Below are positions 36,229 to 44,401 of a stretch of DNA of 64,000 nucleotides, piece by piece. Each line of letters begins with the position of its first letter. The first letter of the stretch is position 1. Location of the stretch: assembly GCF_011009555.1 (NCBI RefSeq), contig NZ_QXHD01000004.1, forward strand, positions 2,129,985 to 2,193,984, written 5' to 3'. Both the position numbers and the translations under genes were made by a program. The stretch is from Adonisia turfae CCMR0081. Lineage in GTDB: Bacteria; Cyanobacteriota; Cyanobacteriia; Phormidesmidales; Phormidesmidaceae. The notes beneath the pieces were generated by a model. The model ran no database searches. It worked only from the letters and a program-made list of their open reading frames with translations, and was not told the DNA's origin.

Positions 36229-37176
36229 TTAAACGTTTACTCTTGTGAGCCAACTATTGTAGTGCGGCTCTTTCCCGAGCGTTATCGATTGAAGACTTTC
36301 CCGAAGCTGATGGGTTATGGGCTGCATTGAGGGAAGATCATAATTCTCAATACTCAAAACAGGTGTAATTTGAGCAGCAGTTCCTGAGAGAAAAATCTCG
36401 TCAGCAATAAAAAGCTCAGATTTATCAACAGGCCGCTCTATGACTGGTATGTCTAAATTCTCGGCAATGGTAAGAATGCTGTCGCGGGTGATGCCTTCTA
36501 AAATGTCTTGGTCAAAGCTTGGGGTAATCAGCTGGCCATTTCTCACCAGAAATAGATTCATGGCAGACGCTTCGCTGACCTTACCTTGGGAGTTCATCAG
36601 GATGGCTTCGTCAAAGCCGGATTCTACGGCTTCGGTTTTGGCGAGGGCTGAGGCAATATAGGCGGCGGTGGTTTTACCTCGGAGGGGCTGGCTACGATCT
36701 TCTTGCCGTGCCCAAGAGCTAATGCGACAGCGCACACCATTGCGGGCAAGATAATCTCCCATGGGTACACCATAGATTAGTAAATCTTTTTCGACTTGGT
36801 GAAATCGAGGAGCGACACCCAGCCCAGACGTGTAAATCAACGGCCTGAGATAGAAGGCTGTAGCAGGCTGATTGCGTTGTACAAATTCAATGAGTGTTGC
36901 TTGAAGTGCATCTGGGGAAAGGTGGTAGCCCATAAATTTAGCGCTGTTGCTCAGGCGCTGACAGTGGGCCTCAAGACGAAAAATCAACGCTTCTCCGTCA
37001 ATGATGAAACCGCGAATGCCGCCGAGAACAGCGGTGCCATAGTGGAGTGCATGGGTGGCGATAGAAATTCGAGCTTGGTCAAAGGGGACAAACTGATTGC
37101 GAAAATAAGCCGTCGGCAGAAAATTAGGTGCTGCGAATTTGGCCTCGGCAGGGCGCTGAAGCGTGGTGATACTCAT
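36229..37176 (-). CDS. ilvE: Branched-chain amino acid aminotransferase
   Basis: 315-residue class IV PLP aminotransferase interconverting Leu/Ile/Val and their 2-oxo acids with 2-oxoglutarate. Motifs: FDQARISIATHALHYGTAVL near the N-terminus, the PLP lysine in the KTTAAYIASALAK region, the class IV signature EAILMNSQGKVSEASAMNLF and DEIFLSGTAAQITPV. Start ATG at 37176 gives MSITTLQRPAEAKF. Divergent from a TrmB-like regulator 84 bases away, which may control it. Confidence 0.95.
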   Translation of the reverse strand: MSITTLQRPAEAKFAAPNFLPTAYFRNQFVPFDQARISIATHALHYGTAVLGGIRGFIIDGEALIFRLEAHCQRLSNSAKFMGYHLSPDALQATLIEFVQRNQPATAFYLRPLIYTSGLGVAPRFHQVEKDLLIYGVPMGDYLARNGVRCRISSWARQEDRSQPLRGKTTAAYIASALAKTEAVESGFDEAILMNSQGKVSEASAMNLFLVRNGQLITPSFDQDILEGITRDSILTIAENLDIPVIERPVDKSELFIADEIFLSGTAAQITPVLSIENYDLPSMQPITHQLRESLQSITLGKEPHYNSWLTRVNV

Positions 37177-37260
37177 GGTTGGTAATGCTACTTGTGTGAT
37201 GACTGACAGGATTCTACAATAGCACCACTGAACAGTGGTGTCATTTCCTGTCGCAGAACG

Positions 37261-38079
37261 ATGAGCGATGCACAGCAGTTAGAAAATCTGACGAATCTGG
37301 GGTTGACCCGCTATGAAGCGGCGGTCTATCTAGCGTTGCTAGAACGGCAGGATTTTACCCCATCTCAACTGGCAACCCAGGCAAAGGTGCCTCGGCAGCG
37401 AATTTATGATGTGTTACGGGGGTTATGCGATCGCAACCTTGCCCTCGAACGCCACTCTGGCAGACAACGCCTATTCCAGGCCGTTGATCCGACCCAGGCC
37501 TTACCGGGACTAGTGCAAGCTAAACAGCGTCAGTACGCAGCCGAACTATCTCGCCAGCAACAACAGTCTGAGGCAATGGTGGCCGCCCTAGCCCCACTCT
37601 ATGCAGCAGGCCATCGCAATCAAGATCCCCTGGCCTATGTCGAAGTATTGTCAGATCCCAACCACATTAATGAACGAGGCAGCCATTTGGCCCAGGCCGC
37701 TGAACATAGCATTTGCGTATTTTTTACCTATCCCTCTCTACTTAGCTATGAAGATGGCTTAAAACTCGTGGAAGGTCCCCTGAAACAAGGCATTACCTAT
37801 CGCACCATTTACGAACACAATGTGTGGCAAGATCCTAGCAGTCGTGACTTTATCCGCCAGTGCCAGGACTGGGGGCAACAGGTACGATTTGTTGCAGAAG
37901 TGCCGTTTAAAATGCAGCTGTTTGATGAGCGGGTGACGCTACTGTCATTGCAGGACCCGGTGGTCAGTTCTCCCAGCTTTACGGCATTGAGTGTTACCCA
38001 TCCAGGGCTAGCAAAGACCTTACAACTCTCCTTTGAAGCACTCTGGAGAGAAGGTGATGCCAAACCACTGCAAGGTTAA
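37261..38079 (+). CDS. TrmB family transcriptional regulator
   Basis: 272 residues. N-terminal winged HTH (about 5-75) of TrmB type: LGLTRYEAAVYLALLERQDF, then TQAKVPRQRIYDVLRGL. A coiled linker follows (80-115, Gln/Ala-rich), then a phospholipase-D-fold-like effector domain. TrmB proteins usually sense sugars in archaea; cyanobacterial members are uncharacterised. Divergent from ilvE, with the start at 37261 directly after a short 84-base space, so control of ilvE is the simplest guess. Confidence 0.88.
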   Translation: MSDAQQLENLTNLGLTRYEAAVYLALLERQDFTPSQLATQAKVPRQRIYDVLRGLCDRNLALERHSGRQRLFQAVDPTQALPGLVQAKQRQYAAELSRQQQQSEAMVAALAPLYAAGHRNQDPLAYVEVLSDPNHINERGSHLAQAAEHSICVFFTYPSLLSYEDGLKLVEGPLKQGITYRTIYEHNVWQDPSSRDFIRQCQDWGQQVRFVAEVPFKMQLFDERVTLLSLQDPVVSSPSFTALSVTHPGLAKTLQLSFEALWREGDAKPLQG

Positions 38080-38130
38080 AAGGTAAGAGACACGACCGTT
38101 ACCAGGTGTAGGGTTTTATTGTTAGCTTAT

Positions 38131-38496
38131 TTATTCATCCAAATCTTTCCCAATCATCAGACGATGACCATCAATGGTGCGTAAACCAAACTCTCTCATG
38201 CCCCACGGTTCATCGCGTAGGGGTTTTACAATCTCCACATTGTGAGCTGTCACTTTGTTATACTCACTGTCCACATCATCCACAACAAAGTAGGCAAAAT
38301 AAGAATGGTCGCCTAGCTCTCTTGCCGGAATGGCATTGGGGCATTCTCCAGCCATGATGCGGCAGCCATCACGCCTATACATCCGCCAGCCTGGGTCCCC
38401 CATGTCTTCGATGGTGAAGCCCAGAACATCGCGGTAGAAAGGGGCTGAGATTTCAAGATTGGGGACAGCAATGACGTAGAGGGTACGCTGAATCAT
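38131..38496 (-). CDS. VOC family (glyoxalase-like) protein
   Basis: 121 residues, two beta-alpha-beta-beta-beta modules of the vicinal-oxygen-chelate fold: LYVIAVPNLEISAPFYRDVLGF and FVVDDVDSEYNKVTAHNVEI, ending with the strand GLRTIDGHRLMIGKD. One metal-site-like Glu/His pattern is partial, so the activity could be a dioxygenase, a lyase or simple binding. Lone gene, convergent with the TrmB gene and 39 bases beyond the end of the toxin-like gene. Confidence 0.88.
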   Translation of the reverse strand: MIQRTLYVIAVPNLEISAPFYRDVLGFTIEDMGDPGWRMYRRDGCRIMAGECPNAIPARELGDHSYFAYFVVDDVDSEYNKVTAHNVEIVKPLRDEPWGMREFGLRTIDGHRLMIGKDLDE

Positions 38497-38535
38497 GAGC
38501 TGATCTTGGGTAAGGGGACTACGAAATTTGTGGCA

Positions 38536-38925
38536 CTACATCTCTAAAAAATCTTTAAGGGCAAGCTTATAGCGGTTCTTCAACCGTTTCGAGGCTAATC
38601 CACCGGCTTGAATGTGTTGGAGTACGGCTCTAGAGCAATAGCCTTTATGGGTGCGATGTCCCATGGGTAGCAATTTGGCTAACTCCTTAACTGTTAGTTC
38701 ACGGGCAAATCGGTAATTAACAACCGATTCATGAATGATAAAGTCTGGCACATCAGGACCGGGTTTGAGAATACAGACAGTTTCTGACTTGGGTTGGCGA
38801 CTATTGACGCTGACAAATAGGTGTCGAGTTTTAGTGGTTTTTGCGATCGCAATATACAAATGCTTCCCTTTCGGCGGTGTTTTAATTAAAAACGCATCGC
38901 CGAGACGAATAGAGAGGCTAGCCAT
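38536..38925 (-). CDS. Putative toxin partner of a Panacea-domain antitoxin (unrecognised family)
   Basis: 129 residues, basic. The first 75 residues look like a small beta-barrel (IRLGDAFLIKTPPKGKHLYI, LFVSVNSRQPKSETVCILKP, FIIHESVVNYRFA). A Lys/Arg-rich helical end follows (KELAKLLPMGHRTHKGYC, KRLKNRYKLALKDFLEM). The GD-F opening recalls PemK/MazF-like barrels, but no catalytic signature is secure. It begins at the base after the stop of the Panacea-domain gene (zero spacing), the layout of translationally coupled toxin-antitoxin pairs. Toxicity is inference. Confidence 0.6.
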   Translation of the reverse strand: MASLSIRLGDAFLIKTPPKGKHLYIAIAKTTKTRHLFVSVNSRQPKSETVCILKPGPDVPDFIIHESVVNYRFARELTVKELAKLLPMGHRTHKGYCSRAVLQHIQAGGLASKRLKNRYKLALKDFLEM

Positions 38926-39489
38926 TTAACCCTCATCCTCTATAACTTGATCGAGATAGGCCTCGCGCGTAACATCGTCTTGAATGCGCATAATTTCAGC
39001 ATCACTTTTGCCCAGATTTTTAAGAATCTCTTCTACCACAATGGGAATGGCTGATCCTTCAGGATCGCTCCATTCAGGTAAATCATGGGTCCACTCGGCG
39101 ACCTCAAAAGGATCCAAATGACCAAACGTGTTATACACCTGTTGAAGGATCTCTTCTTCTTCTTCACAAAGTTCTCCATTGCCTGGATCTTCAAGCAGAG
39201 AAACACAGTTGTCTTCACGGGGAGAGATAAATTTGGACCACAGAGGTAGCGCGTCATCAACGGGTTGCCCCTTGATCAAATCATAAACACCGCTAAGGAC
39301 CGGACCATAGTCCATGGACACATAATGGTCACCCGTAATCGGCTGCTCCATTTGTGCCAACGCGACTCGATCGGCAATGTACAGCATCTTGAGCAACCCA
39401 AGATATTTTATCGGTTCACCATGGCACTTTAATAACAGGGCTGCAGCTGCTATTGCCTTCTCTGGCTGAAACTGAAACTCAATGGTCAT
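38926..39489 (-). CDS. Panacea-domain (SocA/DUF4065-type) protein, probable antitoxin
   Basis: 187 residues from the ATG at 39489 (MTIEFQFQPEKAIAAAALLL); a GTG at 39513 is the frame limit. The Panacea domain spans about 8-130, with the hallmark KYLGLLKMLYIADRVALAQ and ITGDHYVSMDYGPVLSGVYDLI around 27-72. An acidic stretch (CEEEEEILQQVY) follows. Panacea domains (family of SocA and GepA-like proteins) serve as promiscuous antitoxins paired with diverse toxins. Its stop codon abuts the start of the next gene with no gap. Confidence 0.82.
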   Translation of the reverse strand: MTIEFQFQPEKAIAAAALLLKCHGEPIKYLGLLKMLYIADRVALAQMEQPITGDHYVSMDYGPVLSGVYDLIKGQPVDDALPLWSKFISPREDNCVSLLEDPGNGELCEEEEEILQQVYNTFGHLDPFEVAEWTHDLPEWSDPEGSAIPIVVEEILKNLGKSDAEIMRIQDDVTREAYLDQVIEDEG

Positions 39490-39670
39490 CGCGTTTATTA
39501 CCTTGTGGCGCACCTCGACCTAGTACATTTTTATTGTAGGCAATGCAACGCCCCCCGTCATCCGTAGGTGGCATGGGGCAAAGTTCTCTAAAAACATTTG
39601 CCTGTGAGCTACATCATTCCAAAACCTTGAACTGTGTGGGTAAGCTGTAGGCAGTTCACTAAGGGCAACC

Positions 39671-40579
39671 ATGCGCGATCGCATCGACCAAATCGTTCAG
39701 AACCTGAATAAAACCATTGTTGGCAAAGAAGAGCCCATTCGCCTGGTGCTGGTGGCACTTTTATCCGGTGGTCATGTTCTGCTCGAAGATGTCCCTGGAG
39801 TGGGAAAAACCTTACTAGCAAAGTCCCTAGCCCGCTGCATTGATGGAAAATTTCAACGGGTGCAGTGCACACCCGATTTACTGCCCAGCGATGTCACTGG
39901 CACAAATATCTGGAACCCCAGCAGCGGCACGTTTCAGTTTATGCCAGGACCAGTATTTGCCAACATACTACTGACCGATGAAATTAATCGTGCGACACCG
40001 CGAACTCAGTCAGCACTACTCGAAGTGATGGAAGAACATCAGGTGACCCTCGACGGCGTTTCTCGCCCGGTACCCGAACCGTTTTTCGTGATTGCAACCC
40101 AAAATCCTGTGGAGTATCAAGGAACATTTCCATTGCCTGAAGCCCAGATGGATCGCTTTGCCCTATCCCTAAGCTTGGGCTACCCCAGTGCTGAAGAAGA
40201 ACTGAAGATGCTGCAAAATTTGACCCAGCCATTTAAACCAACTGATCTAGAGCCCTGCATTACCCTAGACGAAATGCACAGTCTGCAACAGCAGTGTCAG
40301 CAGGTCAGGGTCGAAGACTCCGTACAGCAGTACATGATTAATCTGGTGCGTGCCACCCGTGACCATGAGGATGTTGCCCTTGGTGTTAGCCCACGAGGGA
40401 CAGTGGCTCTCTATCGCGCAGCCCAAGCCTTAGCCTTTCTAGAAGATCGAGACTATGTTCTACCCGACGATGTCAAGACCCTTGCCACAGCTGTTTTAGC
40501 CCATCGAATCATTGCCAGTGGCGGCCACAAAAGCGCTCCCATCATTGCCCAGCTTTTAGACACGGTGCCCATCCCGTAG
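39671..40579 (+). CDS. MoxR family AAA+ ATPase
   Basis: 302 residues. Walker A in EDVPGVGKTLLAK (about 40), Walker B in ILLTDEINRA (about 105), sensor 1 in FVIATQNPVEYQGTFPLPEA, and a C-terminal lid with ALYRAAQALAFLEDRDYVLPDD. MoxR ATPases act as chaperones in assembling metalloenzymes or cell-surface complexes, usually with DUF58 and VWA proteins. Those partners are absent here, so this one is orphaned or pairs elsewhere. A HIP1 octamer overlaps the start codon region. Confidence 0.95.
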   Translation: MRDRIDQIVQNLNKTIVGKEEPIRLVLVALLSGGHVLLEDVPGVGKTLLAKSLARCIDGKFQRVQCTPDLLPSDVTGTNIWNPSSGTFQFMPGPVFANILLTDEINRATPRTQSALLEVMEEHQVTLDGVSRPVPEPFFVIATQNPVEYQGTFPLPEAQMDRFALSLSLGYPSAEEELKMLQNLTQPFKPTDLEPCITLDEMHSLQQQCQQVRVEDSVQQYMINLVRATRDHEDVALGVSPRGTVALYRAAQALAFLEDRDYVLPDDVKTLATAVLAHRIIASGGHKSAPIIAQLLDTVPIP

Positions 40580-40700
40580 GGGACGGCCTTGTGCCTACTC
40601 GCCTTGTGCGTACCTGCCCTGACACGGTTCAACCCATGTTTCTCAGGTTATCTTTAGAAAAATCGATTACTCTTTAAGCGTTACTCTCGCGTTAGCAACA

Positions 40701-41579
40701 ATGCGCAAACTGTTGGGTCTTGCCCTGGTGACAGCTCTATTCGCCTTTAGCTGTACCTTGATCAATCCTCCTTCGTCTAGTCAAACTCCTGCTAATGACC
40801 AAAGCGAGGCCATAGCAGAACTCCACAACGACGATGTTCCAGTGGCGTCTCCTGCAGCCAAAGATGTTGCAGCTGAGACTATAACGGCACAGGATGTTAC
40901 CTATGGAACCCTTGATGGCATTCCATTTGAAGGCTATCTTGTTAAGCCCGCAGAGGCCACTGAACCTTTACCAGGCTTAATTGTGATTCAAGAATGGTGG
41001 GGCCTTAACGACAATATTCGCACCATGACCCGTCGCCTTGCTGCTGAAGGCTACGCCGCCTTAGCTGTTGATCTGTACGATGGGCAGGTAGCAGAAACCC
41101 GCGATGAAGCTAAAACCTTAGTGCAAGCGGCTATTCAAAACTCAGATCGGCTGACTCAAAACGTGATAGCCGCCCATAACTATCTTACCAATGAACAACA
41201 GGCCCCTAAGGTTGGCAGTATTGGCTGGTGTTTTGGTGGGTCCTGGTCTTTCAATGCAGCCCTGGCGCTACCTGAAGATCTTGACGCGGCTGTGATTTAT
41301 TACGGCAGCCAACTATCCACTGATCTAACCACCCTTGAACCCTTACAAATGCCAATTCAAGGACACTTTGGCGCTTTGGATACCAACCCCTCTCCCGACA
41401 CAGTTCAATCATTTGAGACAGCGCTCAAGAACCTTGGCAAAGATACTGATATCTATATATATGAAGGAGCCAATCATGCGTTTGCGAATCCTTCTGGCAC
41501 CCGTTACAACGCTGACGCGGCAGACCTTGCCTGGCAAAGAACTATAGCGTTTCTAAGGCAGCATCTTAGCAATAGTTAA
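40701..41579 (+). CDS. Dienelactone hydrolase family lipoprotein
   Basis: 292 residues. N-terminal lipoprotein signal with lipobox FAFSC (Cys about 18), then an acidic/Ala linker to about 60. The alpha/beta hydrolase core carries the DLH nucleophile Cys in GSIGWCFGGSW, the Asp in HFGALDTNPSPD and the His in EGANHAFANPSG. A complete Cys-Asp-His triad fits dienelactone hydrolase rather than a serine esterase. Expected location: outer leaflet of a membrane, facing the periplasm. Natural substrate unknown. Confidence 0.9.
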   Translation: MRKLLGLALVTALFAFSCTLINPPSSSQTPANDQSEAIAELHNDDVPVASPAAKDVAAETITAQDVTYGTLDGIPFEGYLVKPAEATEPLPGLIVIQEWWGLNDNIRTMTRRLAAEGYAALAVDLYDGQVAETRDEAKTLVQAAIQNSDRLTQNVIAAHNYLTNEQQAPKVGSIGWCFGGSWSFNAALALPEDLDAAVIYYGSQLSTDLTTLEPLQMPIQGHFGALDTNPSPDTVQSFETALKNLGKDTDIYIYEGANHAFANPSGTRYNADAADLAWQRTIAFLRQHLSNS

Positions 41580-41615
41580 ACGTATTTGTCAGCGGTGTGG
41601 AAAGGGCTGCAATTT

Positions 41616-42638
41616 CTAATGGGCACTTAGTTTAGCCTCAAGCTCAATTTGTAAAGCCTCAGGAACATCCGATAGTAAATCGTAACCTGTAGCAAGCTCA
41701 ATTCGATCAACAGAGGTTTGATACGTTTGCCATTGATCATCGAGACGCTTGTTATTAGGCATATCCACAGCGATGATCTCAGTGTTGTAAGAAACGTTAT
41801 CCACAGTTGGTTCATCGTCAAAAATCACAATCACTTTCCAGGTACGGCTGGGAGGGATAACTCGCTCCTTAGCAATAGGTTCCTTTTGACCATAGACTCC
41901 ACCAACGATATACAGGATCTTATTTTGCTGATAGATCAAGTCACGGGAATAATTTTCCAGCTCTTTCCAGGGTCCACGATTATTCTCAGCCGTCTGAGGA
42001 AAAACATTGGTCATTAAAAATGTTGCCGAGTTATCTTTTTTGCTAGCTGTACGATCCGCTGAAGGCACCATATGCCCACGATCATAACCACTATTGGTAT
42101 AGTCTCCAGGGGCTACTTTATATGTCCCCTTGGGTAAAATGCCATCCGGGCGAAAGTTGTTTTGTCGCTCGGTACTACCAATCCAGTCGCGACTTGAGAC
42201 CCAACTAGCCCAACGCAATACACCTCGACTTTGACTGTAAGCCAGAACATATTGCTCTCTATCAATTAAATAGTTATTAATATTTTCTTGCCCGGCGTGG
42301 CTAGGATTGCCCAGAGCAATATGGGGATTGTTAGAAAAATAAGTTTCCCAGTCTAATGCTGGTGTACTTTGAGGCAGTTGTTCACAAGCGCGACCGTTAT
42401 CATCACCGTCCAAATTATGGGGGTCACCCTGAATGTCATTAAGGACTAATTGCGCCAGGTCTTGACTGACAAAATCACCACAGTCACAATTTTGCTCGAC
42501 ACAGGGGGGAAGATGGGCGTTGGGATCGGCCAATTGAGTGGCTAAATTATCGCAACTTGTCAGTATGAGTAAGAAAGCTGATGTTCTTACTGAATAACGT
42601 ATCCAGCGTAGCCAATATGCTAAATTCTGATGCCTCAA
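41616..42638 (-). CDS. DNA/RNA non-specific endonuclease lipoprotein with excalibur-like domain
   Basis: 340 residues. Only a TTG (42638) opens the frame before an upstream stop, so TTG is taken as start. Lipobox LTSC near residue 29. Residues about 50-90 form an excalibur-like calcium-binding segment (DCGDFVSQDLAQ, then NLDGDDNGRACEQLP). From about 115 to 335 is the beta-beta-alpha-metal endonuclease of the NucA/Serratia type, with DRGHMVPSADR holding the catalytic His and later Asn in TNVFPQTAENN. Predicted secreted nuclease for nutrient scavenging or defence. Divergent from sodN. Confidence 0.9.
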   Translation of the reverse strand: MRHQNLAYWLRWIRYSVRTSAFLLILTSCDNLATQLADPNAHLPPCVEQNCDCGDFVSQDLAQLVLNDIQGDPHNLDGDDNGRACEQLPQSTPALDWETYFSNNPHIALGNPSHAGQENINNYLIDREQYVLAYSQSRGVLRWASWVSSRDWIGSTERQNNFRPDGILPKGTYKVAPGDYTNSGYDRGHMVPSADRTASKKDNSATFLMTNVFPQTAENNRGPWKELENYSRDLIYQQNKILYIVGGVYGQKEPIAKERVIPPSRTWKVIVIFDDEPTVDNVSYNTEIIAVDMPNNKRLDDQWQTYQTSVDRIELATGYDLLSDVPEALQIELEAKLSAH

Positions 42639-42771
42639 GGTTCCGCTTAAAAGTACTTATATTTTCACCCATGAGTTTACCCTGAGGTTAGTACAAAAAT
42701 ATTATAAATATTACAATATAAATCCTTATACATCCTTTGCTATCCCCCATGGAGGGATGGGAAAACGGCAG

Positions 42772-42777
42772 TATACT
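42772..42777 (+). promoter_or_regulatory. Possible -10 of sodN
   Basis: TATACT about 100 bases before the sodN ATG and just before three 13-base direct repeats. No matching -35 is clear. This would place the repeats in the 5' leader. Confidence 0.3.
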
Positions 42778-42786
42778 GTTAACTGC

Positions 42787-42825
42787 GCTGGACGATTTCG
42801 CTGGACGATTTCGCTGAACGATCTT
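42787..42825. repeat. Three 13-base direct repeats upstream of sodN
   Basis: GCTGGACGATTTC twice, then GCTGAACGATCTT, head to tail, 53 bases before the sodN start. The 13-base period puts copies a little over one helical turn apart, as in repeated regulator sites; if transcribed, they lie in the leader. Confidence 0.85.
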
Positions 42826-42878
42826 GCCGGCGAAGTTTCTAGCAGAAGCCCCATCAACTATTGAATCGATTGGTGATT

Positions 42879-43346
42879 ATGCTCAACAACGCAATTGAAT
42901 TACTAAACGCTTGGTTCCCTGCTACTGAGGTCCACGCTCACTGTGATGGCCCTTGTGGTGTTTATGATCCCTCTGCTGCCCGCATCACCGCTGAAGCTGT
43001 GCTCTCGATGACTAAGAAAATTTTGGCCCTTGAAGAGCCAGCAGATGCCGCTGGTAAAGTAGTCTACGCGAACACTCTTTCTCGCTACATCGCGATCAAG
43101 GAAGAGCAGGCTCAAAAGACTAAGGATGATCTCCTGATTCTATGGACTGACTATTTTAAGCCCGTGCACTTAGAGTCCTATCCTGATTTGCACGATACTT
43201 TCTGGAAGGCGGCAAAACTTTGCTCTGCCTGCAAGGTAGAGGTCAGCCAGCAGCATGCTGAAGAGCTCATGGCTGCTGTTGAGAAGATCCACACCATCTT
43301 CTGGGCAACTAAGGGGCGTGATGTGGCTTGGTATACCGCTAGCTAG
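42879..43346 (+). CDS. sodN: Nickel superoxide dismutase precursor
   Basis: 155 residues from the ATG at 42879 (a TTG at 42861 is in frame). It dismutes superoxide to O2 and H2O2. The N-terminal 20 residues (MLNNAIELLNAWFPATEVHA) are the propeptide. The nickel hook HCDGPCGVY begins at residue 21, so His1, Cys2 and Cys6 of the mature enzyme are present. The rest is the four-helix bundle ending WATKGRDVAWYTAS. The maturation protease gene follows 83 bases later with a terminator-like hairpin between. Confidence 0.97.
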   Translation: MLNNAIELLNAWFPATEVHAHCDGPCGVYDPSAARITAEAVLSMTKKILALEEPADAAGKVVYANTLSRYIAIKEEQAQKTKDDLLILWTDYFKPVHLESYPDLHDTFWKAAKLCSACKVEVSQQHAEELMAAVEKIHTIFWATKGRDVAWYTAS

Positions 43347-43373
43347 TAGCTATGTAGCTCATGTTTCTATAGC

Positions 43374-43406
43374 AATCCCGCAGGGTCTTTCCCTTGCGGG
43401 ATTTTT
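43374..43406 (+). terminator. Intrinsic terminator after sodN
   Basis: GC-rich stem AATCCCGCAGGG / CCCTTGCGGGATT (one bulge, 5-base loop) followed by a T-run (atttttg). A textbook Rho-independent terminator 27 bases after the sodN stop and 24 bases before sodX, which would favour high sodN and low sodX expression. Confidence 0.85.
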
Positions 43407-43429
43407 GTATTCAAAACCAAAGGCTGTGA

Positions 43430-43858
43430 ATGGTAAGTCGTAAAAGGGGAAATGGGTATAGCCCATCACGTGAGGTACACAAAAGTGTACTGCCTAGTGC
43501 CGGATGGAAGGAGTATATTCAATGGCTATCAGGGCGACGGCGACGGTTTGTGGTTCGTGAGAATTCTATGGTGCCAACGCTGATGCCTGGAGATACGATT
43601 TTAGCCAAGATGGGAGGAGCAGTGCAGGTTGGTGATATTGCCATCGCCCAAGTACGCACTAGTCAGGTTGTTGCACCTGATAACTCTGCTGTATTGCTCC
43701 TCATAAAACGGGTCGGCGAAATCTTCTATGACGGTAGTGTATACCTGATCAGCGATAATACAAGTGAGCCGCAAGCCCGTGATAGTCGACATTTTGGTGT
43801 CATAGCAGCGAACCGTGTTATCGGCCGCGTTACGAGCCGTTTGGCTGTCTCAAAGTAG
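43430..43858 (+). CDS. sodX: Nickel-type superoxide dismutase maturation protease
   Basis: 142 residues, S24/S26-type serine protease. Nucleophile Ser46 in RENSMVPTLMPGD, general-base Lys93 in LLIKRVGEI, and the late GVIAANRVIGRV strand. No membrane anchor is evident, unlike signal peptidase I, and the basic N-terminus (residues 1-40) precedes the catalytic fold. Its known role is to remove the SodN propeptide so that nickel can bind at the new N-terminus. It directly follows sodN behind a terminator, and a GNAT gene follows 33 bases later. Confidence 0.94.
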   Translation: MVSRKRGNGYSPSREVHKSVLPSAGWKEYIQWLSGRRRRFVVRENSMVPTLMPGDTILAKMGGAVQVGDIAIAQVRTSQVVAPDNSAVLLLIKRVGEIFYDGSVYLISDNTSEPQARDSRHFGVIAANRVIGRVTSRLAVSK

Positions 43859-43891
43859 TTGTGTCTCCACCCATTTTTGATTAATTGCTCA

Positions 43892-44383
43892 ATGGTAGCC
43901 CCCATTACTATTAGCCCCGCAACCCGCAATGATATTCCATTACTCTTTGAGCTTGTTATGGCTCTGGCGGAATATGAAAATCTGGCCCATGAAGTGAGTG
44001 GTGCGCCAGAAGATTTAGAAAAATATCTCTTTGGCGACAGTCCTAAAGCCCACGCGATTGTTGCGCGTATTGATGGAGCACCTGCTGGGTTTGCACTTTA
44101 TTTTTTTAATTTCTCTACGTTTTTAATGAAACCAGGTATTTATTTAGAAGATCTCTTCGTTTTGCCTGGATATCGCCGTCGAGGTATCGGTACTGCCATT
44201 TTTCAATATCTCGCCCAGACAGCTTTGGCTAAAGGGTGCGGCCGTTTTGAATGGAGTGTTTTGGATTGGAATCAGCCTGCCATTGATTTCTATAGGTCTA
44301 AAGGTGCCGTGATGCTCAATGATTGGCGCACCTGTCGTGTTGCGGGTATAGCTTTGGAAGAGTTGGCTAGCAGTGAGCAGTAG
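43892..44383 (+). CDS. GNAT family N-acetyltransferase (diamine/SSAT-like)
   Basis: 163 residues from the ATG at 43892 (MVAPITISPATRNDIPLL); the frame extends back to a TTG at 43859. The GNAT acetyl-CoA site is clear: YLEDLFVLPGYRRRGIGTAI (about 85-105). DWNQPAIDFYRSKGAV near 130 is typical of spermidine/spermine- or thialysine-acetyltransferase-like members. Expected to acetylate small amines; substrate unproven. It is co-directional with sodX. Confidence 0.92.
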   Translation: MVAPITISPATRNDIPLLFELVMALAEYENLAHEVSGAPEDLEKYLFGDSPKAHAIVARIDGAPAGFALYFFNFSTFLMKPGIYLEDLFVLPGYRRRGIGTAIFQYLAQTALAKGCGRFEWSVLDWNQPAIDFYRSKGAVMLNDWRTCRVAGIALEELASSEQ

Positions 44384-44401
44384 TGCAGTACTAGTGGTCC
44401 A

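Noticed and set aside
42787-42825. Possible CRISPR-like array
   Set aside because: Head-to-tail 13-mers without spacers, only three units; a tandem repeat, not CRISPR.
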